In this document: one piece after another, positions 45,971 to 56,646 of the stretch
Layout of the letters: every line of letters begins with the position of its first letter
Position numbering within the stretch: position 1 is the first letter of the stretch
Assembly: GCA_943327755.2 (NCBI GenBank)
Contig: CALPYF020000011.1
Span: 50,908 to 114,907, forward strand
DNA length: 64,000 nucleotides
Direction: 5' to 3'
DNA from: Deinococcus hopiensis KR-140
GTDB lineage: Bacteria; Deinococcota; Deinococci; Deinococcales; Deinococcaceae
Program-made: the position numbers and the translations under genes
The notes under the pieces: generated by a model
Told to the model about the DNA's origin: nothing
Database searches by the model: none
Seen by the model: only the letters and a program-made list of their open reading frames with translations

Positions 45971-46860
45971 CGAGCGCCGCCACCCGGGCGCGGCCCAGCC
46001 TGCCGCCCGTGCCTTCCCTGCTGCTGGCGATGCTGAGCATCCAGGGCGGCGCGGCCTTCGCGAAGACGCTGTTCCCGACGCTGGGCCCGGCGGGGACGAC
46101 CACGGTCCGCGTGGCGCTCGCGGCGGCGCTGCTGATGCTGGTGTTCCGCCCCGCCCTGAACCGCCTGACGTGGGTGCAGTGGCGCGCGATCCTCCCGTAC
46201 GGCGCGGCGCTGGGCCTGATGAACCTCGCGTTCTACGAGTCGCTGCGGCTGCTGCCGCTGGGGCTGGCGGTCACGCTGGAGTTCGTGGGGCCGCTGCTGC
46301 TGTCCCTGGCCCTGTCGCGCCGCCCGCTGGACGTGGCGTGGGTGGCGCTGGCCGGGCTGGGCATCGTGCTGATCTCCCCCATCGGCGGTGGGGGGGCCAC
46401 GAACGCCCCGGTGCTGGGCATCGTGCTGGCGCTGGTGGCGGGCGGCATGTGGGCGCTGTACATCCTGGCGGGGGGCGCGGTGGGCCGCCGGGTGCCCGGC
46501 ACGACCGGCGTGGTCGCGGGCATGATCGTCGCCGCGCTCGTCACGCTGCCGTTCGGGGTGGTCCAGGCGGGTCCGGCGCTGCTCACCCCGCACGCGCTGC
46601 TGCTGGGCCTGGGCGTCGCGGTGCTGTCCAGCGCGCTGCCGTACACGCTGGAGATGCGCGCCCTGCGCGCCATTCCCGCCCGCATCTTCGGCGTGATGAT
46701 GAGTGTCGAGCCGGCCCTGGCGGCCCTGAGCGGCCTGCTGTTCCTCGGCGAGCGCCTCACGACCGTGCAGTGGGCGGCGATGGCCTGCGTGATCGCCGCC
46801 AGCGCCGGGATCAACCTGACCGGGAAGGCCGCGCACAGCGAACCCGACCCCGTGAACTAG
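45967..46860 (+). CDS. EamA/DMT family transporter (RhtA-like)
   Basis: A 297-residue membrane protein with ten hydrophobic segments in two EamA repeats (1-135 and 145-285); the SVEPALAALSGLLFLGERLTTVQWAAMACVIAAS segment is the family signature of the second repeat. RhtA-like members export threonine, homoserine or other amino acids. The TTG start is unusual; the first membrane segment begins by residue 17, so there is little room for another start, and an upstream micro-ORF overlaps it. Confidence 0.85.
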   Translation: MTSAATRARPSLPPVPSLLLAMLSIQGGAAFAKTLFPTLGPAGTTTVRVALAAALLMLVFRPALNRLTWVQWRAILPYGAALGLMNLAFYESLRLLPLGLAVTLEFVGPLLLSLALSRRPLDVAWVALAGLGIVLISPIGGGGATNAPVLGIVLALVAGGMWALYILAGGAVGRRVPGTTGVVAGMIVAALVTLPFGVVQAGPALLTPHALLLGLGVAVLSSALPYTLEMRALRAIPARIFGVMMSVEPALAALSGLLFLGERLTTVQWAAMACVIAASAGINLTGKAAHSEPDPVN

Positions 46861-46873
46861 GGAACACCACACA

Positions 46874-46906
46874 GAGGCCCGCCAGCATGAACGCTGCGCG
46901 GGCCTC
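46874..46906. terminator. bidirectional terminator between EamA and ABC ATPase genes
   Basis: GAGGCCCGC (46874-46882) pairs with GCGGGCCTC (46898-46906), extended inward by CAGC/GCTG. It lies between convergent genes. Confidence 0.65.
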
Positions 46907-46946
46907 CTTAACGGGCGCAGGCGGGCCTTCACCCTGCCCCTGCGGG

Positions 46947-48521
<1,575 letters not shown>

Positions 48522-48528
48522 AACGTTC

Positions 48529-48534
48529 AGTCTA
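48529..48534 (-). promoter_or_regulatory. -10 element TAGACT, leaderless-type
   Basis: On the minus strand TAGACT precedes the ATG (48521) of the ABC ATPase by 7 nt. Confidence 0.55.
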
Positions 48535-48618
48535 GCCGTCGTGGGCTCGTCTGGACAGACCCCGGGGTGTGCCGGCGGACGTGAGGACACCGCGCGGATG
48601 AGGCATGATGAGGGCATC

Positions 48619-49443
48619 ATGGAAACGCTGTGGTTGATGATCACGAACCTGGGTCGTGACGAGGTCTTCATCGTCGTGCTGGCGCTGTTCACGTGGCTGG
48701 TGCGGCCGCAGGGCGGACGGGAGCTGGGCGTGGCGTTCGCGCTGAGTTACCTGCTGAACTCCGCGCTGAAGTACGGCCTGAACCTGCCCCGGCCCTTCAC
48801 GAACGATCCGTCGCTGGCGTCCGAGGCGGCGCGGGCTACCGCGGGCGGCCCCGGGCTGCCGAGCGGGCACGCGCAGATGAGCGCGACGCTGTGGCTGGGG
48901 ATCGCGGCGCAGCTGCGCTCGACGAGCTTCACGGTGTTCGCCGCGTTGCTGGTGGCGCTGATCTGCGCGTCGCGGCTGCTGCTGCATGTGCACTATCCCA
49001 GTGACATCGCGGTGGGCCTGCTGCTCGGTGTGGTCTTCGCCGTGCTGGCGGCGCGGGTGCACTTCCCGCAGGCGGGTGCTCTGCGCTGGGGCGTTCCGGC
49101 GGCGCTGCTGGTCGCCGCGGCGTTCATTCCGGCTGGCGCCCCACGCGAGTTCGGGACGGGCCTGGGGCTGCTGGCGGGCTTCTGGGCAGCGCGGCCCACC
49201 TTCGCCCCGCCGCGCGACTGGGCCGGGCGGCTCATCGTGGCGGTGCTGGGGCTGGCCATGGTGTTCGCGGTGTACTTCGCGCTGGGCGCGTTGCCCCAGG
49301 AACTCAAGAACATGGGCGTGGTCCGGGCGCTGCGGTACGCGGCTCTGGTGCTGGTCGCCGCCGAGGGGGTCCCGCTGGCGCTGCGCCGCTGGCTGCCTGC
49401 CCAGGCGAGTGCCGCGCAGGGAGCGCCGCAGATCGTACACTGA
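48619..49443 (+). CDS. PAP2 family membrane phosphatase
   Basis: A 274-residue membrane protein. The three PAP2 motifs are present: KYGLNLPRP (KxxxxxxRP), PSGH and SRLLLHVHYPSD (SRxxxxxHxxxD). Members dephosphorylate phosphatidic acid, undecaprenyl pyrophosphate or related lipids on the outer face. About seven hydrophobic segments. The ATG at 48619 is preceded by GAGGG; an in-frame ATG seven codons upstream is possible. The gene is divergent from the ABC ATPase. Confidence 0.88.
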   Translation: METLWLMITNLGRDEVFIVVLALFTWLVRPQGGRELGVAFALSYLLNSALKYGLNLPRPFTNDPSLASEAARATAGGPGLPSGHAQMSATLWLGIAAQLRSTSFTVFAALLVALICASRLLLHVHYPSDIAVGLLLGVVFAVLAARVHFPQAGALRWGVPAALLVAAAFIPAGAPREFGTGLGLLAGFWAARPTFAPPRDWAGRLIVAVLGLAMVFAVYFALGALPQELKNMGVVRALRYAALVLVAAEGVPLALRRWLPAQASAAQGAPQIVH

Positions 49444-49570
49444 CGGTCATCAGACCAGTGCGGGGCAGGTCAGACCTGTCCCTTTCTTCTTCCCGGATAG
49501 TCGTTGCCACGTCCTTTCGCCGCCCTGTTCGACTCTGTCCTGCGCTGCCGCGCCCCGTGGAGGCCACCCC

Positions 49571-50302
49571 ATGAACCGACGTTCCCTGCCTGCCGCCCTG
49601 CTGCTCGTCACGCCCCTGCTCGCCGGGGTCGCTGCACTGGCCCAGACCACACCGGCGCCGACCACACCCGCGCAGACTAGTGCCACCGCGACCACCCTGC
49701 AGGCCGGCCCGGCCGACCTCACGCGGGGCGAGGCCATCGCCGCCAGTTGCAGCGGTTGTCACGGCCCGACCGGCCGCGCGCCCGTCCTGAAAGGCCAGCC
49801 CGCCGCGCAGATCCAGAACGCGCTGCTGGCCTTCCGCAGCGGCACGCGCCGCAACGGCACCATGCAGGGGGTCGCCGCGCGCCTGAGCGATCAGGACATC
49901 GTGGACGTCGCCGCGTTCTACGCCGGGCCGCCCGCCACCCCCGCGCCGCCCGCCCCCACGCCCGTCACGCCGCCCGCCGCGCCCACCCCGGCACCGCCCA
50001 GCACCTCCACCGCTGCCCCCGCGCCGGGCGCGCTGGGCCGCACCCTCTACCTGGAGGGCGCCCCGGCCCGCGACGTGCTGGCCTGCGCGGTCTGCCACGG
50101 CGAGGACGGCAGGGGCGCGGACGCCGTGGGCATCCCGGCCATCGCGGGCCTGAGTGCCGCCAGCGTCCTGGAGACCCTCCGGGCATACCACGCCATGCCG
50201 CCCGTGGGCATCGCCTACCCGGACGCCATGCGGATCGCGGTCAAACCCCTGACCGACGCCGACATGACGGCCGTCGCGCAGTTCGTCGCCACACTGAAGT
50301 AA
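49571..50302 (+). CDS. secreted dihaem c-type cytochrome
   Basis: A 243-residue protein with a signal peptide (ALLLVTPLLAGVAALAQ) and two cytochrome c domains. CSGCH (about residue 60) and CAVCH (about 172) bind the two haems; likely axial Met residues are in GTMQGVAARLS and AMPPVG. The domains are joined by a long Pro/Ala/Thr linker (about 118-155). It resembles the cytochrome c4/c553 group, soluble electron carriers of the periplasm. GGAGG precedes the ATG. The gene is followed by a structured repeat. Confidence 0.88.
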   Translation: MNRRSLPAALLLVTPLLAGVAALAQTTPAPTTPAQTSATATTLQAGPADLTRGEAIAASCSGCHGPTGRAPVLKGQPAAQIQNALLAFRSGTRRNGTMQGVAARLSDQDIVDVAAFYAGPPATPAPPAPTPVTPPAAPTPAPPSTSTAAPAPGALGRTLYLEGAPARDVLACAVCHGEDGRGADAVGIPAIAGLSAASVLETLRAYHAMPPVGIAYPDAMRIAVKPLTDADMTAVAQFVATLK

Positions 50303-50334
50303 CCCCCTGCCGCCTCCGTCCGGGTGCCCGGTTC

Positions 50335-50470
50335 ATACGGATTCCGTCTGCTTCGTGAACAGATCGGAACACCACCGATCTGTTCACTCCACGCCCGGAA
50401 CCCGTTTTTCTCCTCCTCGCGTCCGCTCGGGTTGAAAGTTTCTTGCAAACCTTTCAACCGGAGTCCGTAT
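50335..50470 (-). repeat. structured dispersed repeat, copy 1 (minus orientation)
   Basis: A 136-bp element with 12-bp imperfect terminal inverted repeats (ATACGGATTCCG and CGGAGTCCGTAT). Read on the minus strand it holds hairpin GTTGAAAG...CTTTCAAC, a GGAGGAG-rich middle, and hairpin GTGAACAGATCGG...CCGATCTGTTCAC. It starts at the stop codon of the HNH gene. A second copy lies inverted at 54570-54703. It resembles the small noncoding repeats (SNR) of Deinococcus genomes. Confidence 0.85.
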
Positions 50471-50796
50471 CAGCGCACCCGGACGGCTTTCGTGGCGGGC
50501 TGCGTGCGGAGCCAGCGCACGAAGCGCTGCACGTCCTCGTGCCCGCGCAGCGCGGTGAGGTCGCGGTACTCGCGGGCGAGTTCCACGTTCGAGAAGGTGC
50601 GGTGCAGGAACTTGTGGCACGGGCCGCACAGCATCGCGGTGGGGAGGTCCGTGACGCGCAGGCCCTGGCGCCGCCCCTGTGAGCGGGGCAGCAGGTGATG
50701 CTCGGTCAGCTGCGGCACGGCGCGTTCGCACAGCGCGCAGGTGGGCGCCTCGCGGGGCGGCGGAGGCCAGGTCGACTCGGGCTGGCGGCGGGCCAT
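50470..50796 (-). CDS. small HNH endonuclease family protein
   Basis: A 108-residue protein with an HNH fold: zinc-binding CALC, the catalytic EHHLLPRSQG (HH), CGPCHK for the second pair of metal Cys residues, and FLHRTF. Such small HNH proteins nick or cut DNA; some are linked to homing or defence, but there are no such neighbours here. Its stop codon coincides with the end of the dispersed repeat. TATCCT about 9 nt before the ATG is a possible leaderless-type -10. Confidence 0.8.
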   Translation of the reverse strand: MARRQPESTWPPPPREAPTCALCERAVPQLTEHHLLPRSQGRRQGLRVTDLPTAMLCGPCHKFLHRTFSNVELAREYRDLTALRGHEDVQRFVRWLRTQPATKAVRVR

Positions 50797-50874
50797 GACC
50801 CGCCCAGGATAGGTCTGACCCCCGGCGGGTCACTGCGCCGGGGGTCGCAATCCGTCCTGCTCGTCGGACGGGGT

Positions 50875-51849
50875 CTACAGGCGGGTCAGGCTGGGGTACT
50901 TCTGGATGGCCTCGTCCTCGGAGAGGAACTCGCCGGGCGCGTCGGGGCTCCAGACGACGTCCGCGCGGATCAGGTCGCCCGGCGCGACGCTGCTGATCGC
51001 GTTCAGGGCCGCGCGGGCCTCCTGCGCGGTGGTCACCCCGGCGGGCGGCAGGGCCGCGAGGGCGTGCGCGGCGACCATGATCGTCACGGCGAGGTACTGG
51101 TCGCTGGGGTCCGCCTTGAAGGTGTAGTCGTCCCGGTGCTGGTAGCCGCTGTTCGGATCCCTGTTCTGGTAGTTGCTGGTGGTCTGCTCGGTGAACGCCG
51201 CGCGGGCCTCGGTGGCCCAGGCGCCCACCTGACTGTCGGCAGTGCTGGCCGACCCCTGCGCGCGCTGCACGGTGCCGTACACCCAGCGGTCCGGGTGGCG
51301 CAGCGCGACGAGCGCGGCCTCCTGTAGCATGCGGGCCAGACCCTCGTTGGTGTCGGGGTCGCCGGTCTGCGCGACGCGTTGCAGGGCGCGCTTGACCTCG
51401 TCCCCCTCGGCGAGCAGGAGTTGCACGCTGACCGCCTGGGCGGTCCCGCTGACGCTGCTCAGGCCGCGCACGCCGCCGCCCAGGCTGCGGCGCATGGTCA
51501 TCACCACGGCGAAGATCACCACGCCGAAGATGATCAGCCCGACCAGTCCGAAGCCGCCGCCGCCCGTGCTGTACCCGTAGCCGCCGCCGTACCCGCCGTT
51601 GTTGATGATGATCGGGCCGCTGTACCCGCCCCCGTAGCCCCCGCCGTAACTGCCACCCCGCGAGGAGCTGCCGCCACTGTATCCACCGCCGGAACTGGAG
51701 CTGCCGGAGCTGGACCCGCCGGAACTGCGGCCCCCGAAGCCCCCGCCGGACTGCGCGTGGGCGGAGGCGAGCAGCGTGGTCAGGATCAGCAGGAGGGCCG
51801 CCAGCAGCATCAGGCGGCGCGGGGTAGCGCCGGGGTGGGCTCGGGTCAT
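50875..51849 (-). CDS. DUF1517 family membrane-anchored protein with Gly/Ser-rich N-terminal region
   Basis: A 324-residue protein: signal peptide (LMLLAALLLILTTLLASAHAQ), then about 60 residues almost entirely Gly, Ser and Tyr (GGGFGG, SSGGSSSGSSSS), one membrane helix (FGLVGLIIFGVVIFAVVM), and a C-terminal DUF1517 domain (about 135-320, SVQLLLAEGDEVKRALQRVA..., SGYQHRDDYTFKADPSDQYLAVTIMVAA). The family occurs in cyanobacteria, plants and deinococci; its function is unknown. TAGACT precedes the ATG by 5 nt. Confidence 0.82.
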   Translation of the reverse strand: MTRAHPGATPRRLMLLAALLLILTTLLASAHAQSGGGFGGRSSGGSSSGSSSSGGGYSGGSSSRGGSYGGGYGGGYSGPIIINNGGYGGGYGYSTGGGGFGLVGLIIFGVVIFAVVMTMRRSLGGGVRGLSSVSGTAQAVSVQLLLAEGDEVKRALQRVAQTGDPDTNEGLARMLQEAALVALRHPDRWVYGTVQRAQGSASTADSQVGAWATEARAAFTEQTTSNYQNRDPNSGYQHRDDYTFKADPSDQYLAVTIMVAAHALAALPPAGVTTAQEARAALNAISSVAPGDLIRADVVWSPDAPGEFLSEDEAIQKYPSLTRL

Positions 51850-51854
51850 GCGTC

Positions 51855-51860
51855 AGTCTA
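51855..51860 (-). promoter_or_regulatory. -10 element TAGACT, leaderless-type
   Basis: On the minus strand TAGACT precedes the DUF1517 ATG (51849) by 5 nt. Confidence 0.5.
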
Positions 51861-51935
51861 CGGGGCGCGCGCGGCGCGCGTTCCGCCGCGTCCCTGCACG
51901 CTTCCTTCACGCCGGGGCGGCACGGGGGCGGGGGG

Positions 51936-51941
51936 TACACT
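51936..51941 (+). promoter_or_regulatory. -10 element TACACT, leaderless-type
   Basis: TACACT precedes ATG 51948 by 6 nt. Confidence 0.5.
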
Positions 51942-51947
51942 GCGGGG

Positions 51948-52310
51948 ATGAACGTGATCACCCTGACTGCCGACGCCTGGGAGGCCTTCCTGGCCAGCCT
52001 GTATGAGCGCGACGACCGCCTTGACCTGCGCCGGGACGGCGAGACGTACGCGCGCGACGAGGTAGTGGACGCCTGGGTCATGAGCGGGCACGCCGAGGCG
52101 CTGCGCAGCGCCGATCTGGACGGCGACGTGTGGGGTACCCTGGAGGACATCGAGGAGCAGGCCCCGGACGAGGAGGCGGCCTGGGCGAAGATCCGCGCGT
52201 TCTACCTGGAGCGCGGCTGCGTCCTCGTGCAGGTACAGGGCTACGACGAGCCGGAGGACTGGATCCTGACTGAGGCGCTGGCCCGCCGCCTGGGCCTGAC
52301 CCCGACCTGA
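51948..52310 (+). CDS. hypothetical acidic protein
   Basis: A 120-residue soluble, strongly acidic protein (many Asp/Glu, e.g. EDIEEQAPDEEAAWAKIRAFYLERG) with no recognised family, signal peptide or membrane segment. The -10 hexamer 6 nt before the ATG and strong GC third-position bias support it as a real gene. It lies between the DUF1517 gene (divergent) and the LEA-like gene (same strand). Confidence 0.65.
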   Translation: MNVITLTADAWEAFLASLYERDDRLDLRRDGETYARDEVVDAWVMSGHAEALRSADLDGDVWGTLEDIEEQAPDEEAAWAKIRAFYLERGCVLVQVQGYDEPEDWILTEALARRLGLTPT

Positions 52311-52383
52311 ACTCCGGCCCGTCTCTCAGGAAGCCCTGAACGCCGTGTAAATCGCGCCTCATCCTGCACAGATGAGGGAGGCG

Positions 52384-52389
52384 TAGGCT
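52384..52389 (+). promoter_or_regulatory. -10 element TAGGCT, leaderless-type
   Basis: TAGGCT precedes the LEA-like ATG (52397) by 7 nt. Confidence 0.5.
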
Positions 52390-52396
52390 GGCTCTC

Positions 52397-52954
52397 ATGA
52401 AAAGCGACCGTCATTTTCCCGTGAAACGTCTGCTCGCGCTCGGTGCCCTGGTCGGCGCCGGCGCGTACTACTTCAGCCGTGAACAGAACCGCCGCGCCCT
52501 GGACGCCAAACTGGCCGAACTGGGCCTGAAGGACGCCGCGCACGACGTCGGCGAGAGCGTCACGAAGGGCTGGGAGAAGACCAAGGAGGCCGCCAAGGAC
52601 GCCGGAGCCGTCATCGCCGACAAGGCCGGTGAGGTCAAGGACGCCGCCGCCGGTGGCGCGCAGGCTGCCGCCGACAAGGTCAAGGAAGTCGCCGGTGACG
52701 TGAAGGACGCCGTGCAGGGCGCCGCCGACAAGGCCGGGGACGCCGCGAAGGACGTGGCGGGCACCGCCAGCGACAAGGCCGCCGACGTGAAGGCCGCGGC
52801 CCAGGACAAGGCGGGCGACCTGAAGGCCGCCGCGCAGGACAAGGCCGCCGAGATCAAGGCCGACGCCCAGGCCAAGGTGGCGGACGTCAAGGCCGACGCG
52901 CAGAAGGCCGCCAACGACGTCAAGAGCGCCGCGCGCGACGCCAAGAACTCCTGA
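52397..52954 (+). CDS. LEA-like (group 3) membrane-anchored desiccation protein
   Basis: A 185-residue protein. A short N-terminal hydrophobic helix (LLALGALVGAGAYYF) is followed by a highly charged Ala/Lys/Asp-rich amphipathic region. From about residue 135 it is built of 11-residue repeats (AAQDKAGDLKA, AAQDKAAEIKA, DAQAKVADVKA, DAQKAANDVKS), as in group 3 LEA proteins. Such proteins fold into helices on drying and protect membranes and enzymes, consistent with desiccation tolerance of deinococci. There are no Cys residues. Confidence 0.85.
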   Translation: MKSDRHFPVKRLLALGALVGAGAYYFSREQNRRALDAKLAELGLKDAAHDVGESVTKGWEKTKEAAKDAGAVIADKAGEVKDAAAGGAQAAADKVKEVAGDVKDAVQGAADKAGDAAKDVAGTASDKAADVKAAAQDKAGDLKAAAQDKAAEIKADAQAKVADVKADAQKAANDVKSAARDAKNS

Positions 52955-52970
52955 TCCATCCAAGGTAGAA

Positions 52971-53003
52971 GCAGCGCCCCGCCAACCAGTGGCGGGGCGC
53001 TGC
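52971..53003. terminator. 13-bp perfect bidirectional terminator hairpin
   Basis: GCAGCGCCCCGCC (52971-52983) pairs perfectly with GGCGGGGCGCTGC (52991-53003), loop AACCAGT, between the convergent LEA-like and M42 genes. Confidence 0.7.
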
Positions 53004-53020
53004 CGTGCCGCGGGGTGCGG

Positions 53021-54070
<1,050 letters not shown>

Positions 54071-54077
54071 GCCCGCG

Positions 54078-54083
54078 AGTCTA
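54078..54083 (-). promoter_or_regulatory. -10 element TAGACT, leaderless-type
   Basis: On the minus strand TAGACT precedes the GTG start (54070) of the M42 gene by 7 nt. Confidence 0.5.
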
Positions 54084-54177
54084 CGCCCGGCACCGGGGTC
54101 ACCGACATTCATCCCGGACACAGTGTGCCCAGCACGCCGCAGCTGACCACGGGTCATGCTTCACAATGCAGGGGTTC

Positions 54178-54570
54178 ATGCCGGACGCCCCCTCTTTCAC
54201 CGACAGCCCCGACATCCAGGTCCGCGTGGAGGTGCTGTTCATGCCCTCGCACAGCCAGCCGGGTCGGCTGGTGTTCGCGTACATCATCCACATCGAGAAC
54301 CGCAGCGACCAGACCTGGAAGCTCCTGGCGCGCCACTGGGACATCGTGGACGGCCTGGGCCGCGAGACCAGCGTGGACGGCGAGGGCGTCGTCGGCGAGC
54401 AGCCGGTCCTGCCGCCCGGCGGGTCGTTCACGTACGACTCGTTCGTGACGCTGGAGGCCGCGCCCGGCCACATGGGCGGCCATTACGTCATGCAGGACGC
54501 CTGGGGCGCGCGGGCGCGGGTGCCGATCGCGCCGTTCATCCTGGCTGAACCGGGCCGCACCCTGAACTGA
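54178..54570 (+). CDS. apaG: ApaG-like protein
   Basis: A 130-residue ApaG/FBXO3-type beta-sandwich: FAYIIHIENRSDQTWKLLARHWDIVDGLG followed by VVGEQPVLPPGGSFTYDSFVTLEAAPGHMGGHYVMQD. ApaG is linked to cobalt/magnesium resistance and may bind pyrophosphate-containing nucleotides. AGGGG before ATG 54178 favours this start; an ATG four codons upstream (54166) is possible. The stop codon is directly followed by the second dispersed repeat. Confidence 0.88.
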   Translation: MPDAPSFTDSPDIQVRVEVLFMPSHSQPGRLVFAYIIHIENRSDQTWKLLARHWDIVDGLGRETSVDGEGVVGEQPVLPPGGSFTYDSFVTLEAAPGHMGGHYVMQDAWGARARVPIAPFILAEPGRTLN

Positions 54571-54703
54571 GCCGGACTCCGGTTGAACGGTGTGCAAAAA
54601 CGTTCAACCCGAGCAGAGCGAGCAGGAGAGAACCGGGTTCCGGACGTGGAGTTGACGGATCGGTGGTGTTCCGATCTGTCAACGAAACAGACGGAATCCG
54701 TAT
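54570..54703 (+). repeat. structured dispersed repeat, copy 2 (plus orientation)
   Basis: About 134 bp, inverted relative to copy 1. It holds CGGACTCCGG at the left end and CGGAATCCGTAT at the right; the outermost bases of the left terminal repeat have decayed. Hairpin 1 is GTTGAACG...CGTTCAAC and hairpin 2 GTTGACGGATCGG...CCGATCTGTCAAC. Both differ from copy 1 but still pair. It begins at the stop codon of apaG and fills the gap to the convergent dus gene. Confidence 0.85.
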
Positions 54704-54728
54704 GAGCCGGACGGCCCTCAGGCTCAGT

Positions 54729-55775
<1,047 letters not shown>

Positions 55776-55784
55776 CAGCCCGTC

Positions 55785-55790
55785 AGTGTA
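55785..55790 (-). promoter_or_regulatory. -10 element TACACT
   Basis: On the minus strand TACACT precedes the dusA ATG (55775) by 9 nt, slightly longer than the usual leaderless spacing. Confidence 0.4.
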
Positions 55791-55823
55791 CGCCGCGCCC
55801 CCCGCCCCCAACCGTGAGGCGGG

Positions 55824-55829
55824 TATCCT
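55824..55829 (+). promoter_or_regulatory. -10 element TATCCT, leaderless-type
   Basis: TATCCT precedes ATG 55837 by 7 nt. Confidence 0.5.
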
Positions 55830-55836
55830 GCCCGCG

Positions 55837-56646
55837 ATGCTCCTGACGTCCTCTCCCCTGCCCGGCTGGCCGGACGCCCGCCCCCTGGGCAGCGGGCCCA
55901 TTCGGGAGGCGGCGGGCCTGCTCCTGCCGCACGATGGGGGCCCGGTGGCCGACCTGCGGGCTCAGCCGGAGCGCTGGGCGCTGCTGACCGACGTGACAGC
56001 GGCGCTGCGCCGGGGCGTGCCGGTCCTGGGCTGGGGCACGGGCGCGGCGCTGCTGGGCCGCGCGCTGGGCGCCCAGATTCACGGCCCGGATGGGGGTCTG
56101 GAATGGGCGGCCCTCCCGCGCGGCGCGCAGGTCCACAGCTGGGCCGGTGAGATGCCGCTGCACTGGACGCAAGGGCGGGCGACGGCCTGGGCCGCCCCGG
56201 ACCTCCCCGGGTGGGTGCGGACTGCGTTTCTGGCGGCGCTGTCCGGCTGGGCGGACCGCACGCCCGGCTCCCCACTGGAGGAGGTGGGGGGCGTGCCCGC
56301 GCTGGAGGGGGTCGTGGCCGAGTTCTACGCCCGCGCGCGCCGCGACCCGCTGCTGGGGCCGGTGTTCGCGGCGCACGTCGAGGACTGGCCCGCGCACCTG
56401 GGGCGCGTCACGGCGTTCTGGGTGACGCTGCTGGGCGGCGACGCGGACCTCGCTCCGTGGCGCGGGAACCTGAACTCGGCACACGCGGGGCTGGGCGTGC
56501 GGGGTGAGCATCTGCGGGCGTGGCTGATGCTGTGGGAGACGACGGCGCGCGATCTCCTGCCCGCCCCCGCCGCCGACCTGCTGACGGCACGCGCCCGGGC
56601 GATGGGGGCGCGTCTGGGCGGCCCTGGTTCACGTCAGCGGGCGTAG
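55837..56646 (+). CDS. inactive amidotransferase-like domain fused to a group III truncated haemoglobin
   Basis: A 269-residue fusion. Residues 1-140 follow the class I glutamine amidotransferase layout, but the nucleophile elbow LGxCxG reads LGWGTG (64-69) with Gly at the Cys position, so it is probably inactive. Residues 152-265 match group III truncated haemoglobins: AEFYARARRDPLLGPVFAAHVEDWPAHLGRVTAFWVTLL, with the proximal-type His H225 in GEHLRAWLMLWE. Group III globins bind oxygen or NO; partners and role are unknown. Its last 13 nt overlap the convergent gene. Confidence 0.72.
   Translation: MLLTSSPLPGWPDARPLGSGPIREAAGLLLPHDGGPVADLRAQPERWALLTDVTAALRRGVPVLGWGTGAALLGRALGAQIHGPDGGLEWAALPRGAQVHSWAGEMPLHWTQGRATAWAAPDLPGWVRTAFLAALSGWADRTPGSPLEEVGGVPALEGVVAEFYARARRDPLLGPVFAAHVEDWPAHLGRVTAFWVTLLGGDADLAPWRGNLNSAHAGLGVRGEHLRAWLMLWETTARDLLPAPAADLLTARARAMGARLGGPGSRQRA

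Noticed and set aside
50470..50796. HNH protein as part of a homing or defence island
   Set aside because: No neighbouring restriction, toxin or phage genes; the region is otherwise ordinary.
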